A stretch of 64,000 bases of DNA from an uncultured Bacteroidales bacterium (GCA_902772585.1 CACYBB010000013.1:1-64000); one strand, 5' to 3'. Numbered from the stretch's first letter, positions 9,438-17,916 are shown. A program made the numbers and translations. Notes: generated by a model from the letters alone, not told the origin.

Positions 9438-9778
9438 TGATAGAAGTTCTGAAGTCAAAGATACATTGCGCCACTGTTACGGAGGCAAATCTGAACTATA
9501 TGGGTAGCATCACCATCGATGAAGACTTGATGGATGCTGCTAACCTTATTGCAGGTGAGAAGGTGCAGATTGTTGACAACAACAATGGTGAACGTTTCGA
9601 GACCTATATAATAAAAGGTGAGCGTGGCTCTGGCTGTATCTGTCTGAATGGTGCTGCTGCCCGTAAGGTGCAGGTGGGCGATGTGTGTATCATCATCTCC
9701 TATGCTATGATGGATTTTGAGGAGGCGAAGACCTTCACCCCTAACGTAGTCTTCCCCAAGGAAGGCAACAAGTTGTAA
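9434..9778 (+). CDS. panD: Aspartate 1-decarboxylase proenzyme
   Basis: PanD makes beta-alanine from aspartate, the partner substrate of PanC. The 114-residue length is typical. The self-cleavage site Gly-Ser is visible in YMGSITID (about residues 24-25), where the serine becomes the pyruvoyl cofactor. The conserved [21 protein letters not shown] region and the YAMMDFEEA tail are present. The start overlaps the panC stop (ATGATGA), so translational coupling is likely. An alternative ATG three bases later is possible. Confidence 0.96.
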   Translation: MMIEVLKSKIHCATVTEANLNYMGSITIDEDLMDAANLIAGEKVQIVDNNNGERFETYIIKGERGSGCICLNGAAARKVQVGDVCIIISYAMMDFEEAKTFTPNVVFPKEGNKL

Positions 9779-9802
9779 GTCGTTTTAATTGATATAATAA
9801 AC

Positions 9803-9830
9803 AAGCCGCCCAGAAAAAACTGAGCGGCTT
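9803..9830 (+). terminator. Bidirectional terminator between panD and the biotin carrier gene
   Basis: Aagccgcccag (9803-9813) and ctgagcggctt (9820-9830) pair over 11 bp with one mismatch and an A6 loop. The flanks are AT-rich on both sides (atttatt on plus, gtttattatat on minus), fitting a shared terminator for convergent operons. Confidence 0.8.
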
Positions 9831-9835
9831 ATTTA

Positions 9836-9870
9836 TTGGCTGTTAACCATTAGCGATTGGCTATTGGCTT
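9836..9870. repeat. 7-nt phased spacer repeat
   Basis: There are five heptads in register, from ttggctg (9836) through ttagcga to ttggctt (ending 9870). The array runs up to the stop codon of the biotin carrier gene (9869-9871 on minus). Confidence 0.65.
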
Positions 9871-10306
9871 ACTCGATTACTACGAGAGGATCGTCTTCCA
9901 TGACGCTCTGTCCTGGCTTTACCAAGATGGCGGCAATCTTACCGTCTTTCTCCGACTCAATGTTGTTTGCCATCTTCATAGCCTCCAGCACGAGCAGGGT
10001 GTCGCCTGCCTTCACCTCGTCGCCAACAGCCACCTCGATAGAGGTGATGACGCCAGGCAGCGGAGCCTTGACAGCGTTGTTGGTGTTGACGTTGGCGTTT
10101 GAAGCAGACTCTTCGGAAGCGCTAGCTTCATTTGCTGCGGCAGGTTTGCCGAGTACGGGCTTCTTCTTCTCAGGTTCAGCCTCAGGTTCCCATTCTACCT
10201 TGTATTCTTCACCATTCACGGTGACGGTAGCAATGGTTCCCTCTATGTCGCCAATGGCTACCTCGTACTGGTTGCCATTGATGGTGTACTTATATTCTTT
10301 CTTCAT
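9869..10306 (-). CDS. Biotin carboxyl carrier subunit of acyl-CoA carboxylase/decarboxylase
   Basis: This 145-residue carrier shuttles carboxyl-biotin during methylmalonyl-CoA/propionyl-CoA conversion. It has an N-terminal beta segment (MKKEYKYTINGNQYEVAI), a linker rich in Ala, Ser and Asn (about residues 50-80) and a C-terminal biotinyl domain with the biotinylation motif EAMKM. It is the last gene of the minus-strand set epimerase, carboxyltransferase, small subunit, carrier. The gene layout fits a sodium-pump type methylmalonyl-CoA decarboxylase gamma subunit, but no membrane beta subunit is in the window, so a soluble carboxylase remains possible. Confidence 0.9.
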   Translation of the reverse strand: MKKEYKYTINGNQYEVAIGDIEGTIATVTVNGEEYKVEWEPEAEPEKKKPVLGKPAAANEASASEESASNANVNTNNAVKAPLPGVITSIEVAVGDEVKAGDTLLVLEAMKMANNIESEKDGKIAAILVKPGQSVMEDDPLVVIE

Positions 10307-10318
10307 GATAATTACGTT

Positions 10319-10468
10319 TTAAGGGTGAGCGGTCATTGTCTGGGCATAGCCGTTCCACTGAGTCTGCTTCTCACAGATAGTGATGATGCCTGGCTCCTTG
10401 TCGTGGACATTGTTGCCCTTGAATTCATAGAGCGCCATAGCAATGGCTGCATAAACTTCGTTACTCAT
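10319..10468 (-). CDS. Small MmdE/OadG-tail-like subunit, 49 residues
   Basis: The ORF runs from ATG at 10468 to TAA at 10319-10321. The protein begins MSNEVYAAIAMALYEFKG, has HDKEPGIITI in the middle and ends with a TQWNGYAQTMTAHP tail. The pattern AAIAMALY...HD.E...ITI resembles the cytoplasmic C-terminal part of OadG/MmdD subunits. It has no transmembrane helix. Veillonella methylmalonyl-CoA decarboxylase has a comparably short epsilon subunit (MmdE) related to the delta tail. Position between the carboxyltransferase and biotin carrier genes supports a stabilising subunit role. This is inference from pattern and context. Confidence 0.7.
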   Translation of the reverse strand: MSNEVYAAIAMALYEFKGNNVHDKEPGIITICEKQTQWNGYAQTMTAHP

Positions 10469-10496
10469 AATTTTCAATTTTCAATTATCAACTAGC
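10469..10496. repeat. 7-nt phased spacer repeat
   Basis: Four heptads: aattttc twice, aattatc, aactagc. They fill the gap between the small subunit start (10468) and the carboxyltransferase stop. Confidence 0.6.
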
Positions 10497-10506
10497 GAAT
10501 GCGCCA

Positions 10507-12072
10507 TTACATAGGAATGTTTCCATGTTTCTTAGCAGGCAGAGCATCACGCTTGGTAGCCAGCTGAGCCAGTGCACGACAGATGCGGAAACGTGTGTTG
10601 CGTGGCTCGATGACGTCGTCGATGTAGCCATACTTAGCAGCCTGATAAGGATTAGCGAAGAGGTCGTTGTACTCTTCCTCCTTCTCGGCGATGAATGCCT
10701 TCACGTCCTCACCAGCTTCCTTCTTAGCCTTGGCCTCCTTAGCATAGAGCACTGCGGCAGCACCTGATGCACCCATAACGGCGATCTCGGCTGATGGCCA
10801 TGCGTAGTTGAGGTCAGTGTGCAACTGCTTAGAACCCATCACGATGTGTGAACCACCGTAAGACTTACGCAGAGTAACAGTAATCTTGGGTACAGTAGCC
10901 TCACCGTAAGCGTAGAGCAGCTGAGCGCCGTGCAGGATGACGGCATTGTACTCCTGACCTGTACCAGGCAGGAATCCAGGAACGTCAACCAGCGATACGA
11001 TAGGAATATTGAAGGCGTCGCAGAAACGTACGAAACGGGCACCCTTACGGCTAGCGTTCACGTCGAGCACACCAGCGTAGCAAGAGGGCTGGTTGGCTAC
11101 GATACCTACGCTCTGTCCATTGAAGCGTGCGAAACCAACGATGATGTTCTTGGCGAACTTAGGCTGTACCTCGAAGAATTCGTGGTCGTCGGTGATAGCC
11201 GAGATGACCTTGTACATATCGTAAGCCTCGTTGGGGTTCTCAGGAATAATCTCGTTCAGGCTATCCTCCAGACGGTCAATGGGGTCGTCGCACTTCTTGC
11301 GAGGAGCCAGCTCCATGTTGTTTGAAGGAATGTAGCTCAACAGGGTCTTCAGCATCTCAGCAGCCTCTTCCTCTGTCTTGGCAGTGAAGTGGGTAACACC
11401 CGACTTCGAAGCGTGTACCGATGCACCACCCAGATGCTCCTGGTCGATATCCTCACCAGTAACGGTCTTCACCACCTTCGGACCTGTCAGGAACATGTAT
11501 GATGTACCTTCCATCATCAGTGTGAAGTCAGTAAGTGCAGGGCTATATACGGCACCACCAGCGCAAGGACCGAAGATACCAGAAATCTGAGGAATCACAC
11601 CTGATGCCAGGATGTTACGCTCGAAAATCTCTGCGTAACCAGCCAGAGCGTTGATACCTTCCTGAATACGTGCACCACCCGAGTCGTTGATACCAATCAA
11701 TGGGGCACCCATCTTCATGGCCATATCCATCACCTTACAAATCTTCTGGCTCATGGTCTCTGACAGAGAACCAGCATGTACTGTGAAGTCCTGTGCAAAG
11801 ATGAATACCAGACGACCGTCGATGGTACCAGAACCTGCTACGACACCGTCGCCCAGGAAGTTTTTCTTCTCCATGCCGAAGTTGTAGCAACGATGTTCCT
11901 TGAACATGTCATACTCTTCGAACGAGCCCTTGTCGAGCAGCATCTCGATACGCTCGCGGGCAGTGTATTTGCCCTTCTCGTGCTGCTTCTGTATGGCTTT
12001 CTCACCACCACCGAGACGTGCCTGTTCGCGCTTCTCGATGAGTTGCTTAATCTTTTCTAATTGCTTGCTCAT
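10507..12072 (-). CDS. mmdA: Acyl-CoA carboxyltransferase (methylmalonyl-CoA decarboxylase alpha / propionyl-CoA carboxylase beta type)
   Basis: The 521-residue protein transfers carboxyl groups between methylmalonyl-CoA/propionyl-CoA and biotin. The start is MSKQLEKIKQLIEKREQARL, followed by GKYTARERIEMLLDKGSFEE, the oxyanion-hole motifs NDSGGARIQEG and GGAVYSPALTDF, and the second-half motif DVPGFLPGTGQEY with GGSHIVMGSK. The length and order are typical of the crotonase-fold tandem family. It follows the epimerase gene and precedes the small subunit and biotin carrier, so the operon would catalyse the last steps of the succinate-propionate pathway. MmdA and PccB cannot be told apart by sequence alone. 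Confidence 0.9.
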   Translation of the reverse strand: MSKQLEKIKQLIEKREQARLGGGEKAIQKQHEKGKYTARERIEMLLDKGSFEEYDMFKEHRCYNFGMEKKNFLGDGVVAGSGTIDGRLVFIFAQDFTVHAGSLSETMSQKICKVMDMAMKMGAPLIGINDSGGARIQEGINALAGYAEIFERNILASGVIPQISGIFGPCAGGAVYSPALTDFTLMMEGTSYMFLTGPKVVKTVTGEDIDQEHLGGASVHASKSGVTHFTAKTEEEAAEMLKTLLSYIPSNNMELAPRKKCDDPIDRLEDSLNEIIPENPNEAYDMYKVISAITDDHEFFEVQPKFAKNIIVGFARFNGQSVGIVANQPSCYAGVLDVNASRKGARFVRFCDAFNIPIVSLVDVPGFLPGTGQEYNAVILHGAQLLYAYGEATVPKITVTLRKSYGGSHIVMGSKQLHTDLNYAWPSAEIAVMGASGAAAVLYAKEAKAKKEAGEDVKAFIAEKEEEYNDLFANPYQAAKYGYIDDVIEPRNTRFRICRALAQLATKRDALPAKKHGNIPM

Positions 12073-12082
12073 TGTTTTATTT

Positions 12083-12110
12083 GACTATTAGACAATTTAC
12101 TATTTACTCT
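12083..12110. repeat. 7-nt phased spacer repeat
   Basis: Four loose heptads (gactatt, agacaat, ttactat, ttactct) bridge the gap between the carboxyltransferase start and the epimerase stop, the last unit covering that stop codon. Confidence 0.4.
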
Positions 12111-12514
12111 GGGTGCTCACATAACTCAGTAAGAATGCCACAGGTTGATTTCGGATGCAGGAAGGCGATGTTCAGTCCCTCAGCGCCCTTACGAGGCTTC
12201 TCGTCAATCAGGCGAACGCCCTTTGCGCTAACCTCTGCCAGTGCATTGGCTACACCGTCCTCTACGCAGAATGCTACGTGGTGCACACCCTTGTTGCCCT
12301 TGTCGAGCCATTTCTGAATGGTGCTCTCAGGCGATGTGGGCTCCAGCAGTTCCAGCTTTACCTCGCCGCAGCGCAGGAAGGCAGTCTTTACTTTCTGGTC
12401 CTCAACCACTTCAGTTGCATAACACTCTAGGCCCAGCACGTCGGTAAAGAACGGCAGGCTCTCCTCGATACTCTGGACGGCGATGCCCAGATGCTCAATG
12501 TGGGAAATTTTCAT
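12104..12514 (-). CDS. mce: Methylmalonyl-CoA epimerase
   Basis: This 136-residue VOC-fold enzyme interconverts R- and S-methylmalonyl-CoA between the B12-dependent mutase and the decarboxylase. Family marks are MKISHIEHLGIAVQSIEESL (metal-binding His), KLELLEPTSPES and GVHHVAFCVEDG (second His), and the KSTCGILTELCEHP end with a metal-binding Glu. It is the first gene of the minus-strand propionate operon and has a good promoter box just upstream. Confidence 0.95.
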   Translation of the reverse strand: MKISHIEHLGIAVQSIEESLPFFTDVLGLECYATEVVEDQKVKTAFLRCGEVKLELLEPTSPESTIQKWLDKGNKGVHHVAFCVEDGVANALAEVSAKGVRLIDEKPRKGAEGLNIAFLHPKSTCGILTELCEHPE

Positions 12515-12546
12515 ACCTTATCAATTATTAAGTTTCAAATTGTCCG

Positions 12547-12554
12547 CAAAGATA
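12547..12554 (-). promoter_or_regulatory. -7 box of the propionate operon
   Basis: The minus strand reads TATCTTTG followed by CGG, about 33 bp upstream of the epimerase ATG at 12514. Confidence 0.75.
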
Positions 12555-12573
12555 CAAAAAATAATTGAAAAAG

Positions 12574-12601
12574 GAGAAATGAGAATTGATAATTAAAGAT
12601 T
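12574..12601. repeat. 7-nt phased spacer repeat
   Basis: Heptads gagaaat, gagaatt, gataatt and aaagatt abut the stop codon of the TonB-dependent receptor (12603). The word gagaatt recurs in the array after nspC (43367-43394). Confidence 0.5.
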
Positions 12602-12602
12602 A

Positions 12603-15014
12603 TTAAAACTCTACAAGCACTTTTGCATTGATTTGGCGTCCTGTCAAGTAGTTGGGAACGGCAAATTGCTGGTTGGTGACGTCGGTTACCCAATAGTAGC
12701 TGTTGACGTTAGAGATGCCGAAGATGTTCAGCGCATCTATACCCAGCCAGAGTCGTGGGTGTTGCAGTGACGGGCGACCATCGGTCTTTCCGATAGCGAG
12801 ATAACTCATACCGATGTCGGCACGCTTGTAGGCTGGTGCACGGAACTGCTGATATTCCAGTCCACGGTGGGGCGCTCCGAAAGGTAGTCCGTCGGCAAAA
12901 GCCAATTTCAGCGTCATCTTCCAGCGTTCGGTGCCTGGGAAATAGTCTGTGAAGTGCAGGTTGATGCCCCAACGCTGGTCGGTAGGCAAGGGGACGCTGA
13001 CACCATTGATCTTCTGGCGTGTTGACATAATGCTCAGCGTCACCCATGAGTCGGTACCTGGGACGAATTCTCCGAAGAGTTTCAGGTCCAGTCCGACTGC
13101 ATATCCTTTGGCCAGATTCTCACCGTAGTACACCACCTTCATGTTCTGCACGTTGTAGGGTACCAGGTTTGACATCAGTTTGTAATAGGTCTCGGCAGTG
13201 AAACGGAATGGACGGTCCATCATACGGAAACGATAGTCGAAAGCACCCACGAAGTGTAGGGAGCGCTGACTCTTGATTTTCTGGTTCATTGTCACAACGG
13301 TCTGTCCGTTGATGGTCGATGTGTCACGCAGTTCCTTGTAGAACGGTGCCTGATAGTATAGTCCCGTAGCAAAGCGGAACGTCATATCCTCATTCCATGA
13401 TGGGATGGCGGCAATCGAGACGCGTGGCGAGACGATGGTCTCTTTATTATAACTCCAGTTGGCCATTCGCAGACCGTAGTTCAGTATCAGGTACCACGGT
13501 TTCTCGCCCCCTGTCTGCATGCGGTAGGTGTCTTGTATGTAACCCTCTATGCGAGTGGAACTGATGTCCGTCTTCGACGCCAGCGAATAAATCAGGTCCA
13601 AGCGGTCGGCAGCGTGGGGTATCGAGTAACCGCTGGAGTCGCGCATCTCGTACTCTCGGCTTTTCTCTTCTATCTTCTCCCACTTCAGGGTGACGCCTGC
13701 TTCCCAGTCGTGCTTTCCAGTCTTGTGGTTAGCCATCAGCTTGAGGCTTTGTACGTTGGCAGTCAGATAGTTACGTGCGTGCTCCATATAGGTACCTACG
13801 CCCAGTTGGTCCTGTGTCTGTGCGTCGTTCAACCAGTACTGTCCCTGAATGTCGAACGTCTCCTGTTCCTTGGTATGGAAGGCGGAGTAGAGCAGACTGA
13901 TTCTGCTGTTGGCATTGAAGGTGCGTGTCAGTCGGGCTGTTCCGAACAGCGTACGGAAGATGTCGCGCTCCTGACCATCGAAATACACCTTGAAGGTCCT
14001 CACGTTCTGCATGGTGCCAAACGACGTCTCGCGGTCTGTTGGCTTGAAGTTATAGTGGTTCTCTGAGATGTTGCCGATGATGTCCAGTGACCACCGTTCA
14101 TTGGGCTGGTAGGTGATGTATGTCTGGTAGTCCAGAAAGTTTGGACGGTATTCACCTTCCGTCTCCAGTGAACCTAGCAAATAGCGGTTAGTCTTATAGC
14201 GCAAGCCGTGCGACATGGTGAATTTGGCGGTCTGTTGTCCGTTGATGGTTACTTTCTGCTTGCTGGCATAACCGATATACACGCCAGCGCCCAACAGCGA
14301 CGCACTCGCGTTGCCTTCGAAGCGGGTGGGGCGACGATATTGGATGTCGAGTACACTGGACATCTTGTCACCGTATTTCGCTTCAAAACCACCACTGGAG
14401 AAGCCGATTTTCTCGACCATATCCGAGTTGATGATGCTGAGGCCTTCCTGCTGACCAGAGCGGATAAGCAACGGACGATAGACCTCTACATTGTTGATAT
14501 ACACAGAGTTCTCGTCGAACGAGCCACCACGCACATTGTACTGTGACGACAATTCGTTATGACTCGAGACACCTGCCTGTTGCTGTACCAGTTCCTCTAC
14601 GGCATTACCCGTTGTCGAGGGTGTTTGCTGGATGTTTTTCACGTCCAACTGTTCGGTGCCTGTGGTCTGTCGTCTGCGTTCCGTAACTACGACCTCTTGC
14701 AGCGCCTCCATCGGCGACAGTTGTATTTGTATCTTCTGGTTGCCGCGAGGATTTCTCAGTACGCGCGTCTTTGTCTGGTAACCCACCATCGAGAACCTGA
14801 TGACTACAGAGTCCTTTGACTGCAGTTTCAGCGAGTACTCGCCATTCAGGTTTGCCATCGTTACGGCCCCCTGTTCCAGACACGATATGGTGGCCAGTTC
14901 TATGGCATTGCCGTCCTGGTCGCTCACCTTTCCGGAGAGTGTAAACTGTTGTGCTTTGGCACCCATTGCCAATAGCAGAAATATAGTGATAAGATGTCGT
15001 TTCTTTGCGTTCAT
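12603..15014 (-). CDS. TonB-dependent outer-membrane receptor with carboxypeptidase-regulatory domain
   Basis: The 803-residue protein has a signal peptide (MNAKKRHLITIFLLLAMGAKA), then an Ig-like carboxypeptidase-regulatory domain (FTLSGKVSDQDGNAIELATI, about residues 23-105), a plug domain (VVVTERRRQTTG, then SSQYNVRGGSFDENSVYINNVEVYRP) and a beta barrel ending in aromatic Phe (NAKVLVEF). It should import a bulky or scarce substrate across the outer membrane with TonB energy. No SusD partner is adjacent, so it is not a polysaccharide locus pair; the substrate is unknown. The upstream box GAATTTTG differs from the promoter consensus by one base. Confidence 0.92.
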   Translation of the reverse strand: MNAKKRHLITIFLLLAMGAKAQQFTLSGKVSDQDGNAIELATISCLEQGAVTMANLNGEYSLKLQSKDSVVIRFSMVGYQTKTRVLRNPRGNQKIQIQLSPMEALQEVVVTERRRQTTGTEQLDVKNIQQTPSTTGNAVEELVQQQAGVSSHNELSSQYNVRGGSFDENSVYINNVEVYRPLLIRSGQQEGLSIINSDMVEKIGFSSGGFEAKYGDKMSSVLDIQYRRPTRFEGNASASLLGAGVYIGYASKQKVTINGQQTAKFTMSHGLRYKTNRYLLGSLETEGEYRPNFLDYQTYITYQPNERWSLDIIGNISENHYNFKPTDRETSFGTMQNVRTFKVYFDGQERDIFRTLFGTARLTRTFNANSRISLLYSAFHTKEQETFDIQGQYWLNDAQTQDQLGVGTYMEHARNYLTANVQSLKLMANHKTGKHDWEAGVTLKWEKIEEKSREYEMRDSSGYSIPHAADRLDLIYSLASKTDISSTRIEGYIQDTYRMQTGGEKPWYLILNYGLRMANWSYNKETIVSPRVSIAAIPSWNEDMTFRFATGLYYQAPFYKELRDTSTINGQTVVTMNQKIKSQRSLHFVGAFDYRFRMMDRPFRFTAETYYKLMSNLVPYNVQNMKVVYYGENLAKGYAVGLDLKLFGEFVPGTDSWVTLSIMSTRQKINGVSVPLPTDQRWGINLHFTDYFPGTERWKMTLKLAFADGLPFGAPHRGLEYQQFRAPAYKRADIGMSYLAIGKTDGRPSLQHPRLWLGIDALNIFGISNVNSYYWVTDVTNQQFAVPNYLTGRQINAKVLVEF

Positions 15015-15051
15015 TGTCTATAATAACGCAAAATTCCCTCTTTTATTATAT

Positions 15052-16014
15052 TTATTCTCTCCACAGCCACGAAGCCAGTTTGTTGACCCATCGGAAACTG
15101 ATGCGGAACCAGCGCAGGGTGCTCACTTCCTTGCCACCAAAACTCAGGATAAAGTCACGATAGGAACTATGGCGGAAGGGTAGTCCAACGTCCATAAAAC
15201 GAATGTGTTGGCATCCGTCTTTGTGTGCTTGACGTATTGTGTTCCAGTATGTTACTGCATTTGGATGAAGCGTTGCGTAACTCTTTCTTCGAGAAGCAGT
15301 ATACCACAAGTAAGCGTCGCCTTCGGAGTAGACCATCACCGAACAGCCAACGACTTTTCCCTTGTAAGTTGTCAACAAAATCTTGCAATGACCCTCATCC
15401 ATCATCGCCTTGAAGAATGCGTTGTCGGGCAGGTATCGACGCAGCTTCAGCCAGTAGTGGCGTCGCATCAGTCGGCTGAAAGCCATGAAGTCCTCGTCCG
15501 TCTTCACCTCGTGGGTCTCTACGCCGCGTTTGATGGCTGTCGTTACGTGTTCCAACTGTTTCGGAGTGATGCGCTCTTCAGGTGCTTTCGAGTGCAGGGA
15601 GTTGTGCACGTTCATCCATTTTACGGGGAAATAGCCTTCGGCGCGTAGTGGGGCATAGCCAAACATTTTCTGACTCAGGTGACTCACCTCCATATACATG
15701 GAACGGCCAGACAACTGTTGTGTCAGCGCGTGAATCATCATGGAGAACAACATGTTTTCCTTCTCCCCAGCATACACTCCTTCACCCAGAATGCGCACGT
15801 GGCGATGCAGCAAGGGCAGCATCCAGGCGTAACGGTAGCGCTCAACGGCCAGCAGGTGGGCAGCGACATTGTTGTCATCATCCGTCACTACCACCATGTA
15901 GGGCTTGTGGCGTGGCGTGCGCAGACACAGTTCCATCAGTTCCCTGCTGTGAAAATAACTCCCAGTAGGTAGCGTGGGCAGTGTGGTTGTGTCTGTGTGG
16001 ATGGTGACTTTCAT
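15052..16014 (-). CDS. FemAB/GNAT-type acyltransferase-like protein
   Basis: The 320-residue protein has a two-lobed layout resembling FemAB or GNAT-related transferases. The second half contains LTTYKGKVVGCSVMVYSEGDAYLWYTASRR and later HIRFMDVGLPFR, which fit the acyl-CoA fold core strands. No signal peptide is present. The substrate is unknown. Its stop lies 37 bp from the start of the TonB receptor on the same strand, so it may be co-transcribed with it. The ATG at 16014 is almost directly behind a promoter box, implying a near-leaderless mRNA. Confidence 0.6.
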   Translation of the reverse strand: MKVTIHTDTTTLPTLPTGSYFHSRELMELCLRTPRHKPYMVVVTDDDNNVAAHLLAVERYRYAWMLPLLHRHVRILGEGVYAGEKENMLFSMMIHALTQQLSGRSMYMEVSHLSQKMFGYAPLRAEGYFPVKWMNVHNSLHSKAPEERITPKQLEHVTTAIKRGVETHEVKTDEDFMAFSRLMRRHYWLKLRRYLPDNAFFKAMMDEGHCKILLTTYKGKVVGCSVMVYSEGDAYLWYTASRRKSYATLHPNAVTYWNTIRQAHKDGCQHIRFMDVGLPFRHSSYRDFILSFGGKEVSTLRWFRISFRWVNKLASWLWRE

Positions 16015-16018
16015 ACTG

Positions 16019-16026
16019 CAAAGTTA
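16019..16026 (-). promoter_or_regulatory. -7 box almost touching the acyltransferase start
   Basis: The minus strand reads TAACTTTG, then CAGT and the ATG (16012-16014). Only four bases separate box and start codon, so the transcript would begin at or next to the AUG. Confidence 0.7.
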
Positions 16027-16031
16027 CAAAA

Positions 16032-16066
16032 TAATTCATAATGTATAATGTATAATTCATAATAAT
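16032..16066. repeat. 7-nt phased spacer repeat
   Basis: There are five heptads in register: taattca, taatgta twice, taattca, taataat. They lie between divergent promoters. The same words occur at 25518-25545. Confidence 0.85.
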
Positions 16067-16070
16067 TTGT

Positions 16071-16078
16071 TAAATTTG
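16071..16078 (+). promoter_or_regulatory. -7 box of the nitroreductase operon
   Basis: TAAATTTG is a full consensus match, 28 bp upstream of the chosen ATG at 16106. It rules out the longer reading frame start at 16067. Confidence 0.75.
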
Positions 16079-16105
16079 CACCAAATTTTAATGATTCGAG
16101 CAATT

Positions 16106-16630
16106 ATGGATTTCAAGGAACTGGTACAACAGCGGCGTTCGCACCGCAAATTCACTGGCGAAGAGGTCAGTGCAGAGGATGTAAAAATGATTCTTAGGGC
16201 AGCCCTGATGTCACCGACGTCAAAGGGACAGCGTGCCTGGCAGTTTGTGGTGGTCGACGACAAGACCGACCTGGAGAAACTCTCCGACGCCAAGGATATG
16301 GGTGGTCAACTCATCAAGGGAGCAGCACTGGCTGTTGTCGTGCTGGGCGATCCTCTGCAGAACGACTGTTGGGTGGAGGACGGTAGCATTGCCGCTATCT
16401 CCATGCAGTATCAGGCCGAAGAACTGGGACTGGGCTCCTGCTGGGTACAGATGCGTGGTCGCGGACTTTCTGATGGTACCTCTGCCGACACCGTCATACA
16501 GGGCATTCTCGACATTCCTGAGAATCTGTCGTGCCTCTGCGTGCTGGCCATCGGTCACTGGGCCGACGAGCGCAAGCCCCAGGCAGAAGACCGTTTGAAG
16601 TGGGAGAACGTTCACGTCGATAAATTTTGA
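16106..16630 (+). CDS. Nitroreductase-family flavoprotein
   Basis: The 174-residue protein starts MDFKELVQQRRSHRKFTGEE, the classic FMN-binding N-terminus of NAD(P)H-dependent nitroreductases (the Arg pair contacts FMN phosphate). AALMSPTSKGQRAWQFVVV and the central GSIAAISMQYQAEELGLGSCW motif are typical. An in-frame ATG at 16091 would add MIRAI; 16106 is preferred because homologues start there. It leads an operon with DUF2520, KdsC-like and Maf genes. The electron acceptor is unknown. Confidence 0.85.
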   Translation: MDFKELVQQRRSHRKFTGEEVSAEDVKMILRAALMSPTSKGQRAWQFVVVDDKTDLEKLSDAKDMGGQLIKGAALAVVVLGDPLQNDCWVEDGSIAAISMQYQAEELGLGSCWVQMRGRGLSDGTSADTVIQGILDIPENLSCLCVLAIGHWADERKPQAEDRLKWENVHVDKF

Positions 16631-16636
16631 ACCTCG

Positions 16637-16668
16637 TTATTCCGTAATAACGTTATAACGTAATAACG
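16637..16668. repeat. 8-nt phased spacer repeat
   Basis: Four octads (ttattccg, taataacg, ttataacg, taataacg) end two bases before the DUF2520 ATG at 16671. The same words occur after hisS (35176-35207). Confidence 0.85.
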
Positions 16669-16670
16669 AA

Positions 16671-17441
16671 ATGAGAATCGCATTGATTGGACGAGGTCGT
16701 GTGGCCACCCACCTGCTGAAGGCTCTGCTGCAGGCAGGTCACGAGGTGGTCAGCGTCAACAGTCGCACGCTGGAGGAACTGCCTCCTGTGGCTGATGTCT
16801 ATATCCTCAGCGTCAAGGACAGTGCCTTGCAGGAGGTCATCGCCAAGGTTGCTAACAGCCATCACCCAACACCCAACACCCAACACCCCATCTTTGTCCA
16901 TACCGCTGGCTCTATGCCGATGGACCTCTTTAAGGGTTGCTGCACGCATTATGGCGTGCTCTATCCCATGCAGACGTTCTCCAAGGAGCGTGAGGTCGAT
17001 TTCCGCCAGATACCCTTGTTCATCGAGGCTTCCGATGCTGAGTCGCTACAGCAAATCCGCGTGTTGGCTGATTCCATCAGTCAGCATGTCTATGAGCTCT
17101 CCACCGCTGATCGCCGTTATCTGCATCTGGCTGCTGTCTTTGCCTGCAACTTTGCCAACCATTGCTATACGCTGGCTGCCGATGTGCTGGCCCAGAAGGG
17201 ATTGCCTTTCGACGTCATGCTGCCACTCGTTGACGAGACCGCCCGCAAGGTTCACGAACTGCACCCTGTAGAGGCTCAGACGGGCCCTGCCGTGCGTGGC
17301 GACCAGAACGTCCTTGCTGCCCAGTCAGCACTGCTCGATGGTCGCCTGCGTACCATATATAATATAATGTCTGATAGTATACAAGATAAGAAACAACATG
17401 ATCAATTACGACTTACAGAAGATACGAGCCATCGTGTTTGA
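16671..17441 (+). CDS. Rossmann-like and DUF2520 domain protein
   Basis: The 256-residue protein has an N-terminal NAD(P)-binding start ([20 protein letters not shown]) resembling pyrroline-5-carboxylate reductase-type oxidoreductases. The DUF2520 part follows ([18 protein letters not shown], then a helical region with [11 protein letters not shown]). This pair of domains is common in Bacteroidetes, but the substrate is not established. A heptad repeat at 16863-16889 codes the odd [11 protein letters not shown] stretch in the first domain. The 3' end overlaps the next gene by 44 bp, which implies tight co-expression. Confidence 0.85.
   Translation: MRIALIGRGRVATHLLKALLQAGHEVVSVNSRTLEELPPVADVYILSVKDSALQEVIAKVANSHHPTPNTQHPIFVHTAGSMPMDLFKGCCTHYGVLYPMQTFSKEREVDFRQIPLFIEASDAESLQQIRVLADSISQHVYELSTADRRYLHLAAVFACNFANHCYTLAADVLAQKGLPFDVMLPLVDETARKVHELHPVEAQTGPAVRGDQNVLAAQSALLDGRLRTIYNIMSDSIQDKKQHDQLRLTEDTSHRV
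16863..16889 (+). repeat. 7-nt phased repeat inside a coding region
   Basis: Three exact cacccaa units and a partial fourth sit inside the DUF2520 gene. Because 7 is not a multiple of three, loss or gain of one unit would break the frame; three units together keep it. Confidence 0.85.
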
Positions 17442-17916
17442 CCTTGATGGCGTCCTCTCTGCAGAGACCATCACGCTGGCTACTGACGGCACCCCTCTGC
17501 GCACCGTCAACATCAAGGACGGTTATGCCATCCAGTTGGCCGTCAGGATGGGACTGCAGATAGCCATCATCAGCGGTTGCAAGATTGAGGCTGTGCGCCA
17601 TCGCTACGAGGGTCTCGGCATGCAGGAAATCTACCTCGGTGCTGCTGTGAAAGTGAAGGTTTACGAGGAGTTCAAGCAGAAGTATGGCCTCTCGGACGAC
17701 GAGGTGATGTTCATGGGCGACGATATCCCCGACCTCGAGGTGATGCGCCTGGTGGGCTGTCCCGTTTGTCCCAGCGACGCCTGTCCAGAGGTTCGCGAAC
17801 TCAGTTGCTACGTCAGTCAGCATCGTGGCGGCTATGGCTGTGGACGTGATGTCATCGAACAGACGCTGCGTGCCCAAGGCAAGTGGCTCAAGGATGAAAG
17901 GGCTTTCGGATGGTGA
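17398..17916 (+). CDS. kdsC: KdsC-like HAD phosphatase
   Basis: The 172-residue HAD hydrolase matches 3-deoxy-manno-octulosonate-8-phosphate phosphatases. It has the nucleophile motif [29 protein letters not shown], the acidic motif [12 protein letters not shown] and the KdsC-typical glycine tail [11 protein letters not shown]. It lacks a cap domain, as expected for the tetrameric KdsC type. The product would free KDO for lipopolysaccharide core synthesis. It overlaps DUF2520 by 44 bp and Maf by 7 bp. Confidence 0.87.
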   Translation: MINYDLQKIRAIVFDLDGVLSAETITLATDGTPLRTVNIKDGYAIQLAVRMGLQIAIISGCKIEAVRHRYEGLGMQEIYLGAAVKVKVYEEFKQKYGLSDDEVMFMGDDIPDLEVMRLVGCPVCPSDACPEVRELSCYVSQHRGGYGCGRDVIEQTLRAQGKWLKDERAFGW

